From Atrina japonica (Eukaryota > Mollusca > Bivalvia > Pterioida > Pinnidae): 64,000 bases of DNA. The stretch covers positions 310,001-374,000 of the forward strand of contig BROG01000349.1 in assembly GCA_030159075.1 (NCBI GenBank), given 5' to 3'. The translations under genes were made by a program, and so were the position numbers. Below the pieces are notes generated by a model that saw only the letters and a program-made list of their open reading frames with translations, was not told where the DNA came from and did not search any database. Numbering within the stretch: the first letter of the stretch is position 1; each line of letters begins with the position of its first letter. Of the stretch, positions 10,450 to 21,422 are shown piece after piece.

Positions 10450-11345
10450 TGAAACAAGAGATCCCAGAGGGATCTTGGTGCCCATTATGGAATGTTCTAT
10501 GTCTGATCTATGACAGACTGTTCTTTTCTCTTATTTTATGTCTCAACATTGAATTTGAACTTAAATCCATATTTCTGTTAAATAATTTTTTCATAAGATT
10601 ATAGCAAAACTGAACTTGAACTTAACATATTACATCTTAAGAGAGAATGGAATTCAACATGGCCACCTGCCAGCATTGTTGGATTCTGTTCCTTTTGAAA
10701 ATGTAATATGCACAACTAGACCTCAAACTTCAAAGGCAAGCCTAATGTCAAATTTCAATGATATCCCTACAGTACTTTTTGAGAAATATAAATGGTATCA
10801 GACTTGCTTTGGTCAAAATCCAAGATGGCCACCTGTCACCCATGTTGGATTCTGATCTCTCTGAAAATGTCATACGCACAACTAAACCTCAAAGGGAAAC
10901 TTCATGTCGATTTCAAGGAGATCCCTTCAGTCCTTTCTGAGAAATAGCAATAACAAACTCCCTATGGTCAAAATTGTAGATGGCCACCTGTCAGCCATAT
11001 TGGATTCTTATATCTCTGAAAATGCAATATGCACAACTAGACCTCAAGGGGAACCTTGATGTCAAATTTCAATGAGATCTCATAAGTTCTTTCTGAGAAA
11101 TAACGGTAACAAACTTCCTTTGGTCAAAATCCAAGATGGCTGCCTGTCACCCATGTTAGATTCTGATCTCAGTGAAAATGTAATATGCACAACTAGACCT
11201 TAAGGGGAACCTTCATGTCAAATTTTAAGGAAATTCCTTCAATACTTTCTGAGAAATAGAGTTAACAAGAATTGTTCAGGATGGACAGACGATGGACAGA
11301 TGACGGATGGACCACAGATGACAGACCATCAACAGATTTAAGAAA
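10450..11345 (+). mobile_element. Dispersed mollusc-type element with ~156 bp internal repeats
   Basis: Opens with AGAGATCCCAGAGGGATCTT GG, a palindromic motif (GATCCC..GGGATC) I associate with a repeat common in molluscan genomes. Four tandem ~156 bp units follow, each with AAGATGGCCACCTGTC, TTGGATTCTGATCTC, ATATGCACAACTAGACCT and CTTTCTGAGAAATA (ATGGCC marks at 10659, 10825, 10980, 11136). Ends in a GGACAGACGATGGACAGATG-type GA/GAC-rich tail. No protein frame of note. Confidence 0.7.
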
Positions 11346-11998
11346 TAAATGTAATTACAAGAAAAATTAAAGAAACAAATTTCTGTGAACATATATATTA
11401 TGAACGATTAATTTTGCAATTTTCATGCAAAACCTTTTGAGTCAGATTAATTTATATGGAAAGTAAGTAGGCGCAATAACATACGATTTTTTGTGTTTAC
11501 TCAATAGTTTGCTTGGTGAATGAATTACTGTAAATCTTATGGATGTGTTTTGTGGATAAGGAAATCTTCATCCAAATGATAAAAATCTTCTTGTCCAATC
11601 TGAATCTCCCTTTCAGATTCTTTCCACAAGGTTTGAGAGTTACCTTTCCACTCAACACACCCATGCTTATTTTTCTCCTTCCACTTCAAACACATGTTTA
11701 TGCATTTAAACAAAATCTTATGTTATTTTAATGTTCTGCATTCTCATCACTTAGAAGTTCTACATTATAAAATCATATTGTGACATCATAGTGTGTGTAG
11801 CTTGTCTATGCCCTAGGGTGTGGACAAAGAAATCCTGCCTTGGCAAAATGGTAGATATGCTTGTCCACAATGGTAGAAATGTTTGTGAATTACAGGTATC
11901 TCTCATTATTTAATTGGCCAAAAATAACTCCAACAGGAACATTTCCATGTACAATCAGCATAAAATGGTTATAATTGGATCTAATTTGAAATGTATAC
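11346..11998. other. Intron, nothing recognised
   Basis: Last part of TRAPPC13 intron 5 before exon 5. A 62-codon plus-strand frame (11543-11731) looks like random AT-rich translation. Confidence 0.45.
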
Positions 11999-12071
11999 CT
12001 GAAACTTGAAAAATTTTCTAAATGCCATTTTCTCCCCTGCATTAGTTGTGTAGCTGACTGCACACACCAAT
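11999..12071 (-). CDS. TRAPPC13: TRAPPC13 exon 5
   Basis: Acceptor TTTACTTTCAG, donor GTATAC. 73 bp = 1+72, encoding (I)[18 protein letters not shown] followed by KFFKFQ and ending exactly at a codon boundary. The vertebrate counterpart reads [19 protein letters not shown] then KFFKFQ. Phase with exon 4 (two bases in) and exon 6 (phase 0) is correct. The following intron, 10.4 kb, is the longest one bounded on both sides in the window and holds many of the mobile elements listed below. Confidence 0.97.
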
Positions 12072-12139
12072 CTGAAAGTAAATAGATTATGATGAAGTAA
12101 TATATGACAATGACAGATTAAAATCTACCATTAATTGTA

Positions 12140-12317
12140 CAGTAGAACCTGTCTCAAACAACCACTATCATGAAAGACCACTTCTCTTTTAAGACCACAT
12201 TCTGAAAACAGCTTGGTTAAATAATCCTCTAAGTAAAACTTCATTTGAGAGACCACCTGATTTTTGAGAATACATTTCAGTAGCAGATGAGGTGATATCT
12301 TAAGACAGGTTCCACTT
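12140..12317. mobile_element. MITE family D, long form
   Basis: CAGTAGAACCTGTCTCAAAC left, TCTTAAGACAGGTTCCACTT right, TA at both junctions (12138-12139 and 12318-12319). Related to the 70 bp form at 6703. Confidence 0.8.
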
Positions 12318-12409
12318 TATGTTAATTTGTTTTTACAAATATTCTTTATTAACAAGTATATATTAGTTAAATCATCTAATTTTTAATGGGCATAAATTTC
12401 TATCCAATA

Positions 12410-12586
12410 CAGTGAAACTTGTATATAAAGACCCCCTTCAGGACACAACAAAACCAGTCTTTACAGGGAGGTGGTCTTTATATAGAGGTTTATTTGTACA
12501 TAAATGGTACTATTGGGGACAGCAAAAAAAGGTTTTATGACCAGGTGGTCTTTATACACAGGTGGTCACTAAAGTAAATTTTAGTG
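12410..12586 (+). mobile_element. MITE family E, copy 2, TA-flanked
   Basis: CAGTGAAACTTGTATATAAAG at the left and TAAATTTTAGTG at the right, with TA at both junctions (12408-12409, 12587-12588), typical of Tc1/mariner-type MITEs. The right end is divergent. Confidence 0.78.
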
Positions 12587-12892
12587 TAATGACCAAATTC
12601 CTAAAGAAAACAAGAAATTGCATTGTCTTAATGTAGACTGATTCTGCAGATCTTTTTACATGGTCATCATGTAGATGGCTTTTGTGAAATCACATTGACT
12701 CATGGATTTTGAACTGTTAGGATTAGATGTTGAATTGGAAGATGGGGGCTTTAGATACTGATAAACATGTCTAACAATAAACATTTATAAAAAGAGGCTT
12801 TGCACGAAAATATTTGATTTCTAAATCTTCTTTAGAAATGGAAATTGACAGTAATAATTGAGATATATGCAGATAAAACACTAAATAAGATC

Positions 12893-13123
12893 ACTGTATA
12901 CCTGAAAATTTCTGCTCCAGTTTAATTTTCACCATTTTCACCCTTAGATCAGTGGGCAAATTCAAAATGAAAGTGAAAATTTCAAGCTAAAAAATTGCAG
13001 CATGGATATATACACCATCCACATGACTACGGTGATTTTGGGCATATTTAAGACAGGGTGAATATCTTTTCTGTTGTAAAGGGGCAAAAATAAACAAGGG
13101 TGACAATTTTCACGTTTACAGTA
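12893..13123 (+). mobile_element. MITE family F, copy 2
   Basis: CACTGTATACCTGAAAATTT at the left, AATTTTCACGTTTACAGTA at the right; inverted termini. Sits in TRAPPC13 intron 4 with its right end 41 bp from the exon 4 donor. Confidence 0.8.
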
Positions 13124-13163
13124 AAATCGTTTTTGCATTTGAACTGATAAAACCTTAACTTAC

Positions 13164-13294
13164 ATGTGGGTACCGAGTTCCTTGACCTCATGGTGGATGA
13201 CATCATCAATACTTTGATCTGGACCTAGTTCACATGGTGCTTGTGTGTCTGCGCCTGATAACATCAGCCTCTGAGAACTTGTCTGCAAGTCAAC
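13164..13294 (-). CDS. TRAPPC13: TRAPPC13 exon 4
   Basis: Acceptor TCATACTGTAG, donor GTAAGT (near-consensus). 131 bp = 43 codons plus two bases. It encodes [10 protein letters not shown], then a variable segment [14 protein letters not shown], then [16 protein letters not shown], matching vertebrate DLQTSSQ and [15 protein letters not shown]. The middle segment differs from vertebrates, as expected for a surface loop. The final AT plus the first A of exon 5 gives isoleucine. The intron just downstream contains a family F MITE (12893-13123) only 41 bp from the donor. Confidence 0.97.
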
Positions 13295-13369
13295 CTACAG
13301 TATGAAATAAATGAGAACTGAGATCAAGCTGTAATTTAAACAATCAACTAGAACACATATCAAACTATG

Positions 13370-13618
13370 CAGGAATTTTCCACACTCTTTTTGGAATGGG
13401 GCTTTGGTCTTCTGATCTGGAAATTTTAGCAATATTTTATTAAATTTGGAAATTTAAAAACACACAAAACTGTTTGAAAATACAAGAATTTTATCAAATT
13501 CACTGTAATTTGACTTCATTTGGGAAATTTCAACTACAAATTGGGGAAAAAATGCATTTTCTTTTCATTGGGAATGGGGCCTTATTTCAGCCCCCTATGA
13601 CATTGTGGAAAATCCATG
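13370..13618 (+). mobile_element. MITE family H, copy 1
   Basis: Ends CAGGAATTTTCCACAC and CATTGTGGAAAATCC are inverted repeats; the diagnostic GGGAATGGGGCCTTATTTC lies near the right end. Partner copies at 18267, 42389 and 54769. Confidence 0.75.
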
Positions 13619-13944
13619 CCAAGGTACAGAAAAAAATCAACAAGAATGTTGATTAACTTGTGGTACAGAGAAAATAAAGGTGGAGTAATCAAAGATTACA
13701 GAGCTGACCTAAAACACACATATTTTACCCCAGGTAAGTGTATCTCAGACAAGCTTCTTAAGCACAGCATTGAAAATAGTTCAAAACAAGTTTTTTTTTT
13801 GCAAAACAGATACAAGACTTATCCAGCATTTGAAGCAAAGCATGTGCTAAGAATCCTAAGTCACATATGTCATGCAATTTTAGTTATAATATGAGCAGTA
13901 AAAGCAGGTAGACCGGACCTCAATCAATCTTATTTACTGGATGT

Positions 13945-14215
13945 TGAAGCTGGTGTGATTGGCTGATAGGGGTGACTATTTGAGTGAAATTTTACCACTG
14001 CAATACAATGGCAATAGTCAGAAAGAATAATGTGATACAATTAAATAACTGAAAACTATTGCAATTATATTGCATTAATTACTGACTCTCACACCCAAGA
14101 TTTTGAAATTATTGAGTAAAAATAACCAAAGAGGGAAATATATACTGCATTTGAGTAAAGTTTTATGTAGTAAAATTAAAACTATTGGAAATATTTATAG
14201 TCTAACTCACTGTTG
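13945..14215 (+). mobile_element. Left flank of array-bearing element
   Basis: GGGGTGACTATTTGAGTGAA ATTTTACCACTGCAATAC and TTGAAATTATTGAGTAAAA are collinear with 59440-59580, so the tandem array that follows belongs to a dispersed element rather than being a stand-alone satellite. Confidence 0.65.
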
Positions 14216-15512
14216 TTTTTACTATTGGTACAATTGGAGGGTACACTGATTTTATTGTTTATTACATTGCCATTTTACTATTGCATTAGTACTATTGAAA
14301 GATAAACTATAGTCATGGTCCATTGCATTGCCAGTTTACTATTGCAATAGTACTATTGGAAGGTACACTAATGTGATTGTCTATTGCATTTCCAGTTGAC
14401 TATTGCAGCAGTACTATTGAAAGATACACTATAGTGATTGTCTATTGCAATGCCAGTTGACTATTGCAATAAAACTATTGATTGGTACACTATTGTGATT
14501 GTCAATTGTATTGCCAGTTTACTGTTGCAATAGTACTATTGGAAGGTACACTATTGTGATTGTCTATTACATTGCCAGTTTACTGTTGCAATAGCACTAT
14601 TGGAAGGTACACTATTGTGATTGTCAATTGTATTGCCAGTTTACTGTTGCAATAGTACTATTGGAAGGTACACTATTGTGATTGTCTATTACAATGCCAG
14701 TTTACTGTTGCAATAGCACTATTGGAAGGTACACTATTGTGATTGTCTATTACATTGCCAGTTTACTGTGCAATAGTACTATTGGAAGGTACACTAATGT
14801 GATTGTCAATTGTATTGTACTATTGTTTACTGTGATGCTATAGTTTACTATTGGAAGGTACACTATTGTGATTGTCTATTACAATGCCAGTTTACAATTG
14901 TTGCAATAGCATTGTATTGGAAGGTACACTATTGTGATTGTCTATTGTACCAGTTGCCATTGTAGTAGTACTGTTGGAGGGTACAATAGTACTATTGGAG
15001 GTTTACTATTGTATACACTATAGTGATTGTCTATTGTATTGCCAGTTTACTATTGTAGTAGTACTATTGGAGGGTACACTATAGTGATTGTCTATTGTAT
15101 TGCCAGTTTACTATTGTAGTAGTACTATTGGTGCAATAGTACTATTGGAGTTTACTATTGTAGTAGTACTATTGTGTGATTGTCTATTACATTTACCAGT
15201 AATACTGTTGCAATAGTACTATTGTGATTGTCTATTGGCCAGTACACTATAGTAGTGGAGGGTACACTTGTCTATTGTATTGCCAGTTTACTGTTGCAAT
15301 AGTACTATAGTGAAGGTTTACTATTGTGATTGTCTATTACAATTGTATTGCCAGTTTACAGTTTACTATTGCAGTATAGTACTATTGTATTGCCAGTTTT
15401 ACTGTTGCACTAATTTGTGATTGTCTATTGTATTGCCAGTTTACTGTTGCAATAGTACTGTTGGAGGGTACACTTTTGTGATTGTTTACTACATTGCCAG
15501 TTTTTTGCAATG
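14216..15512 (+). repeat. 61 bp tandem array, ~21 units
   Basis: The unit contains TTGCAATAGTACTATTGGAA, GGTACACTATTGTGATTGTC and TATTACATTGCCAGTTTACT. Spacing of the ACTGTTGC mark is exactly 61 bp in the middle (14521, 14582, 14643); units towards 15000-15400 are rearranged and truncated. CAATAG and CTATTG are reverse complements, so each unit can fold on itself. Confidence 0.92.
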
Positions 15513-16408
15513 GAAGAAAAACTTTATTTTATTTATGGTGGCACAGGTGAGCTATAAAGTGATGAAATATGATGAGTTTCTTAAAATAATAACTCCCAAC
15601 CAGACCAACCTACACCTGAAACTGAAACTTCTAAGAAGGTACATGTATGTAAAATTAGTAATTTAATTACAACTATTCTAAACTTTTCAATCTTTCCTGT
15701 TATAACTTTCCATGCCTACATATTTCTGCTATTTCTGTAACAAGGAGTTTAGATCAGAATAATTGGAGTAATAGTATCTAACACTTTCTTGCTCAATTAT
15801 TATAAAAAAGAAGACAGAAGTCAAAACGAATACATTCTTTCATGCTTCAATCAATGTCAGAAACTTAAAGTTTAGTTACACCACTAATTATAAACATCAC
15901 AGGTGAGAAAAGAATTACGATATCATTTGCACTATCATACTTCTGATCCTGTTGTATATCAGTTTATGTCAATAACACAAGGATTGAGAGGCTGACCTTA
16001 TCTATATATCTGTCAGATTAAACAATAAAACCCAGCGAACACTCAAAACAAAATATAAGTAATTATCTACAGTTATAAAAAACTTTTTTGTATCAGTTCT
16101 CAAATTGCATTTAATTTTTCTGCACGTAGAGAACTAACAGTAGGCAAGGCTTCAAATACAGAGATTTTACAAATAAAGCGTGTTGCTGATATTCTATAAG
16201 GTGCAATATTAGTGCAAAAAATAGTCAGTTTTTTCTCTCTATCCACATTGGCAGATCTGCTGCCCCACAAGCTGGTGAAGTGGGAGTTAATACACACTGT
16301 TAATTCATATCACAGAGTAAAAAATAATGGTCTGTACAAGACAGTGATAAGTATTAGACTTATAGACATATGGTTTATATTTAGTTTAGAATCATCGGTG
16401 CAACAAAC
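15513..16408. other. Intron 3 remainder, nothing recognised
   Basis: AT-rich. Plus-strand frames in 15421-15666 and 16212-16451 are chance or antisense to exon 3. Confidence 0.45.
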
Positions 16409-16493
16409 CTTAAGGGCAATGTCTCTACAGAGCTGTATACTGTCATTGTGAACACTGATGTAACTGGAAAATGTCTCACCCAAAAATATGTTG
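16409..16493 (-). CDS. TRAPPC13: TRAPPC13 exon 3
   Basis: The acceptor GTTTTTCAG is followed by C, completing the split glycine of exon 2, then [18 protein letters not shown], nearly identical to the vertebrate protein over this block. The exon ends in DIALK at a codon boundary; the donor is GTTTGT, weaker than the other donors in this gene. 85 bp = 1+84. The junction with exon 4 gives [11 protein letters not shown], matching the family. This is the most conserved stretch in the window and the best single anchor for the gene call. Confidence 0.97.
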
Positions 16494-17373
16494 CTGAAAA
16501 ACAAGCACAGGTAAGAATTATATATCTTTACCAATTAGGTGAATAATTATCTATTGGTTGAGTAAGAAAATGTTAAGAGGGAACATAAAGAAAAGCTACA
16601 GAATACAGAATACTTTGAAGTACCAATACATGGTATATTTAACATGTTCTTCATTAGACTGTTTCATTACCGCTTAGACTTCATTAGAACATATACTCTG
16701 GGACATATAGTACGTTTTACACACATATCGGTATATTATTGTTTTGACTCTAACTGGCATTCTTTGTTTTTTCGTTAAAAACTATAACCTCTGTGTTGGA
16801 GATTTACTGGTAATAACAACTGTGCATTATTGGTATGTAATTTCTTTAAATTAGTAATAAAGTTTTACAGTATTTTCTAATTAATTATTATTCTTGTCCA
16901 GAAATAGGGACAGTCATCTGGTAAATAAAGAACTATAGAATTTTTAAGGTTCATGTACTCTACAGAAAATAAAATGAAATATTACTGTCTATTTGTGGCA
17001 ATGATGGAAGTATTGTACAAGGACTTTTTTTACAATGAAAGGAAACCAAATTATCTACAGCAAACCAAATTGCTTTCATCCATACCATCCATATATACTT
17101 CCCTGTTCTATTTAAGAACTAATCTACTTTCTTGTATCATTTGTCATCCTAGATAGTCATGGTTATGTATGTACATGTACTACTTTTACTGGTGGTGTTC
17201 ATATTTCTGTGCTTTTCTTGGTATCCAATATGGACTAATTGTGTTAGCCACCAAACAATACATACATTGTGTGTACATGACATTGAGGATTCTATTTTCA
17301 CCCACATTAACAGTCCAGCACTTCTTTTAACATTTTTCATGGCTGCCCAAATAGATTGAGGAGACTGGTTTAG

Positions 17374-17375
<2 letters not shown>

Positions 17376-17426
<51 letters not shown>
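17376..17426. repeat. (AAT)n microsatellite
   Basis: About 17 AAT units followed by A-rich GCAAAACAAAAC imperfect repeats to 17505. Confidence 0.97.
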
Positions 17427-17434
<8 letters not shown>

Positions 17435-18019
17435 GCAAAACAAAACAAAAACATAAAAAGCAAAACGAAACAAAAACATATAAACAAAAGCAAAAACAAG
17501 AAAAAACCAACTAAATTTATTGATTCTAAACATACATGTATATAGGTATATTATTTGTAAGCTGGTTTGGTTTTTTTTACTCTAAACGGCTTAAACACCA
17601 ATACTTTGAGTACGGTATACATTTTTGTAATTCACTTTCACTGTGTGTATGTATATTGTGTATATACAACACACCACAATGGTTAAGATTTATGAAGTTT
17701 CCTTGTAACCTATTATCTTCATTATTTGAAGTATTTCCTCTAAATGTTTCTTAACCAATACCATTGACATTTGCCTGATCTTTACATTATAACTTAGACC
17801 TTGTAATGACTTCCAGTATTTTGCCAATACAGTATTGAATTATACGTGGCTGCATCAAATAACATTACAATCCAAATTTACAGCAATGATTTAGGGGAAA
17901 AAAAGTATTACTGCAAATATCTTAATAATCATATAACTCATGCTAGCTAGAATTGCTCTGATTCACAAAGCTGGCTTAGCTCAGTAAATTGAATGGTTGA
18001 TCTAGGTCTATTTGAATCT

Positions 18020-18178
18020 AACTTTTGAATTTGTTTCGTTAGTTTAAATGGTGCTTTTTACACCACAATTAGCAGTTACGATATATACACTTAATGGTGG
18101 AGGAGAAAACCAAGTTATGGCATACCTGTGTATAAACCACCTCGACTAGCATGATGCTCAAACCACTCGCCCACAGAG
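18020..18178 (-). mobile_element. SINE family K, diverged copy
   Basis: The reverse strand carries a worn tRNA-type head (GGGGACCTCTGTGGGCGAGT GGTTTGAG) and the body motif CCTCCACCATTAAG; the forward strand shows AATGGTGCTTTTTACACCAC. Confidence 0.5.
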
Positions 18179-18266
18179 GTCCCCATATATGGTTTTATTT
18201 ATTCATGGCAACCACCATACATCTTAGACTTTGATTTGTAAGTTAGTTTCAATGTTGTTTTAGAAC

Positions 18267-18534
18267 AGGCCTTTTTCTATAGTTTCCAAAGGGCTGATAT
18301 TGGCCCCATTCCCAATGCAAAATTCATTCGGTTTTTTTTTTGCCAATTTGATGAAAAACTTTCCCAATTTGGTTTACAGAATGAAAAATGCTAGGGGAAA
18401 TTTAAAAAATAGATTAGATAACATTCAGATTTAAATGTGTGCAAATTATTTTTCCCAATTTGACACAAATATACATTGAAATTTCCAACTGATTCGCCAA
18501 TGGCATTTCCCCAAAACTGGCAGAAAAAGGCCTA
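18267..18534 (-). mobile_element. MITE family H, copy 2 (longest)
   Basis: CAGGCCTTTTTCTATAGTTT left and AACTGGCAGAAAAAGGCCTA right are inverted repeats. Contains TTGGCCCCATTCCCAATGC, the reverse of the family signature. Confidence 0.75.
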
Positions 18535-18611
18535 TATTCTGCAAAACATTTTTCACTTATATGGAGATGTCATTAAGTATTGGTGATATGTCATAATGTT
18601 TAATCTTTACT

Positions 18612-18915
18612 ACAGACTTACATCCCTGCGGTGAAGGTTCATTATTGCGTCATGTCTACTGTGACACAGGACCTCAGTTTTAACTATCATACAAAAGATT
18701 TTTCACTTTCACTTTACATCCCTCATAGCAGTGAAGGTTCATTATTGTGTCATGTCTGCTGTGACACAGGAGGGGATCTCAGGTTTAAGTTTCAAACGAA
18801 AGATTTGTGACTTTCACTTTATACCTGATGGCGGCATGTCTACTTTTGAGGGCTCTCTATGGCACCATGTCTACTGTGATACAGGATCTCAATTTATGTC
18901 TCAAACAATTGATTG
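18612..18915 (-). repeat. ~100 bp tandem array, 3 units
   Basis: Units at 18619, 18715 and 18820 share GTGAAGGTTCATTATTG (first two), GTCATGTCTACTGTGACACA or close variants, and TTTCACTTTCACTTTA. The unit resembles the body of SINE L, suggesting local amplification of a SINE piece next to TRAPPC13 exon 2. Confidence 0.75.
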
Positions 18916-18997
18916 GTGACACTCAGTTCTTTTATTCACAAAAAACTCGTGAGTAGTACACTTAAAATGCTAATTATTTATTTTTTCAAATTTTTAC

Positions 18998-19166
18998 CCA
19001 AAATTTTGTGGCAAGGTAAGAAGATCTCCAAGGCCAAAATACTGTACACCATCTGGTCTGGCGATGTCCACTTTGTTGATTTGGGTAAAAAGGTCACCAT
19101 CTAAGTCTCTAGTATCACATACTAATGGATGATAAGGCATCAACGATGGCTTGGTCAGGCGCATAA
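18998..19166 (-). CDS. TRAPPC13: TRAPPC13 exon 2 (start of DUF974 region)
   Basis: Acceptor TTATTGTTACAG precedes the exon; donor GGGTAAAA follows. The exon starts with two bases of a split valine codon, so the missing exon 1 must end with G. It encodes MRLTKPSL at the start, then GDLFTQINK, and ends LLTLPQNFG with the last glycine split across the junction. These blocks match vertebrate TRAPPC13 (VMRLTKP, GDLFNQL, LTLPQNFG). Length is 169 bp, i.e. 2+165+2. The methionine of MRLTK is internal in all known family members, so it should not be taken as the start. Known role: N-terminal beta-sandwich region of a TRAPP III accessory subunit. Confidence 0.97.
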
Positions 19167-19926
19167 CTGTAACAATAAAAGAGAAAAACAAAGTTGAAAA
19201 AAGCTGGAATTATCTTCAACTGTAGTGCAAGTACATATGTATATGTGTTTTTTTGCCATATCACAACATAAATATTATTGGCAAAATATTATCCTATTCC
19301 TCATTCTTCGTAGCAAGTTGCATGCACCAATCAAACTAAGCAAAGCAAACAGATATTATTATGAAAAACAACAAAAATCACTGTGGCGGTGGTGAAATCA
19401 ATAGAAAAACAAAGATTCTCATGTCTTGTATAGCATCGTACATATACTATTGAGATGTGCACTGGCTCGTAGCACTAGGCCAGACACAAAAAATTATGAT
19501 GGCTCCAACAATAGTTGTAAATAATTGTTTCCTATTATATTTTATGACCTGATCTGTAATCAAACACTTTGACGCAGGACACATTGTGCAAGTTTTTACA
19601 CTTTGCAATTTTTCTTTTAATAAATGTATTTGTTATGATTATCTTCAGGTTTTATTACAACAGTTTGTTTTTCCTTGTATTTCAAGACACGTGGGAGCAA
19701 TTAGGAATTACATAATCAAACGTTACATCTTTCTCATCTTCCTGGAAAAAAAAAATCCCCCAGTACCACTTGATTCATGACTTTTTCTTAAATACGTGTA
19801 ATAATATCAAAACTTCAAACCACCACTGTAGTCTCATAAAAGCAATGTAAATGTCACATCAAGAACTTGGTTCTTGGCGCTATTGGAATTTTTAAAAATG
19901 TTTTGATGATATATACACAACAAAAC

Positions 19927-20122
19927 CTGTCTAGACCGGTGTAATGAAATAAAATTCTCCTTGGCATTAACTAATGACAAGTCAACTCCACCAAAACCCC
20001 GGTAAACTTGTTGTATCTTTGGTAACTGAGAGCTGAGGTTATCTGACATGTAACCGAGGTTTGATGGAGAAAAGTGGGGGTTAACCAGCAGAAAGTAATT
20101 CTCTGGGTGGAATGATTGTAAT
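19927..20122 (-). CDS. Candidate exon, unassigned (65 codons)
   Basis: 196 bp = 1+195, acceptor CTATCATTTATCAG, donor CAG-GTTTTG. It encodes LQSFHPENYFLLVNP at the start and IQQVYRGFGGVDLSLVNAKE near the end, closing SLHRSRQ. Composition (G, P, D, R, Q spread evenly) is unlike translated AT-rich intron. It lies 760 bp upstream of TRAPPC13 exon 2 on the same strand, but ends in phase 0 whereas exon 2 needs one base, so it is not spliced directly to it. The 30 codons just upstream (20145-20234) are also open in another frame (RDESIIYKSDRDN...), so a frameshifted remnant is an alternative. I cannot name a family. Confidence 0.35.
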
Positions 20123-20229
20123 CTGATAAATGATAGATTATGCAGAAAAATCAATGATTGTCATTTGATTCCATGGATTTGGTACAACTATGTTGTCTCT
20201 GTCAGATTTGTATATGATTGATTCATCTC

Positions 20230-20254
20230 TTATTATTATTATTATTATTATTAT
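20230..20254. repeat. (TTA)n microsatellite
   Basis: Eight TTA units; short. Confidence 0.95.
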
Positions 20255-20688
20255 AAGCTTTGATTCATGAGTTGACATAATTACTGACATTTTGTAATTC
20301 TGACAGAAGTATTGTTGAAATTTGTAAGATTCCATGTCAAGCTTTTGAATATTATTTTAAAATAACGATAAATTGTATTTCTCCTTTTCTTTCATTTTTA
20401 CAAGTATATATGTGTTCTTAATTATCCAATATTGTCTATTTTTGTAATGTTATTTATTAAAAGAGACATAAACCTCAACTTCAAAGAAGGTACCAAGATT
20501 TCTGTGTGAATATTTAATGGCTGGTATATTGCTACTTCTATTTCCATCTCAAATAAGATAAAGAAGTTGATAAATATACATAATAAGTCCAAGTTTCCCA
20601 GTCATTAGAATTAACATGCAGTTTGTGTTGCTCTCTGCACTTTTATCTATCTAATGCATCTTATCTGATTCTGTGCGTCTTATAAATA

Positions 20689-20930
20689 GGGGACTCAGTG
20701 GTCCAGTGATTAGAGAATTTCACTTTAAACCATTAAGTCTGTCACCTCTGGTCAGCACAGGGTTTACATCCCGCTGGAACCTAAGCTGATTATGTGAAAA
20801 AAGTATCCTGGGAGTTTCTTTTGATGGTACCTTGAAACAGGGTTCTCTCACCCACCATTTAAAACTGACTGACCTCCACCAAATAACTGAAAACTTATAT
20901 GAGTGTGGTGTTAACATCATCTAAACAAAA
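20689..20930 (+). mobile_element. SINE family K, full-length-like copy
   Basis: tRNA-derived head: GGTCCAGTGATTAGAGAAT (A box region) and CAGGGTTTACATCCCGCTGG (worn B box), then the K body ACCTAAGCTGATTATGTGA and the tail motif GAGTGTGGTGTTAACATCAT. Pol III promoter boxes suggest SINE class; inactive by sequence wear. Confidence 0.75.
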
Positions 20931-20957
20931 ACAAATCTTATAAATAGTGTTACAAAC

Positions 20958-21104
20958 ACAATGGAATCTGTCTTGACAGACCATCCCATCTGCCACTGAT
21001 ATGTGGTATACCAAGAGATTTTATTTAAAGGATTATTCAAGCCTGTGGATTTCAGAATGTGATATCAATAGACAGGTGGTCTTTCATGCCAGGTTCCACA
21101 ACTA
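20958..21104. mobile_element. MITE family D, copy
   Basis: CAATGGAATCTGTCTTGACA left, TCATGCCAGGTTCCACAA right, inner CATCTGCCACTGATATGTGG as in the 45 kb copy. Confidence 0.7.
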
Positions 21105-21422
21105 TAACACGAGATCCAAGATTGGCACATGATGGTCAATACACTGACCACATAATAATACAATAATACTATTGTTCTAACTAAAAATCATAGATCAACA
21201 CAAATTGTGAGGAATGATGTACAATTTCTAGTAATTTTTGTATTATAATAATACAATACTAAAGTAAGATAACTCAATATCATAGTTAGTTCACCATTTT
21301 CAAAAATAAACTTTCTTCTACACCAATAAACAACAAGAAGACATTCTAGTTTCCTGAAAATATACAAGATTCAAATAAATCAACAGACTTGAATATTGGC
21401 AATCTTGTTAAAGCAAAGGATC

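Larger units (their letters stand above)
1..19166 (-). other. TRAPPC13: TRAPPC13 gene, partial: exons 2-6 with introns
   Basis: Gene-level entry for the five minus-strand exons listed separately. Joined, they read through about 168 codons without a stop and follow vertebrate TRAPPC13 exon for exon. Known of the family: TRAPPC13 is a subunit of the metazoan TRAPP III complex, a Rab1-activating assembly acting in ER-to-Golgi transport and autophagy; its N-terminal part is the DUF974 region. Intron lengths seen are 2504, 3114, 1092 and 10367 bp, all starting GT and ending AG. The protein is usually about 417 residues, so roughly the C-terminal 60% must lie below position 1. The first coding exon (about 15 residues in vertebrates) was not found above 19166. 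No promoter or CpG-rich start region is visible. Confidence 0.95.

Noticed and set aside
16212..16451. Plus-strand frame of 79 codons
   Set aside because: Antisense shadow of TRAPPC13 exon 3 and flanking intron.
17149..17533. Minus-strand frames rich in Leu, Ile and Phe that look like membrane segments
   Set aside because: Driven by the (AAT)n tract and A-rich flank.
19834..19926. Extension of the 19.9 kb candidate exon past its donor
   Set aside because: The downstream residues (VLLCIYHQNIFKNSNSAKN) have random AT-rich composition; the donor at 19926 is a better end.
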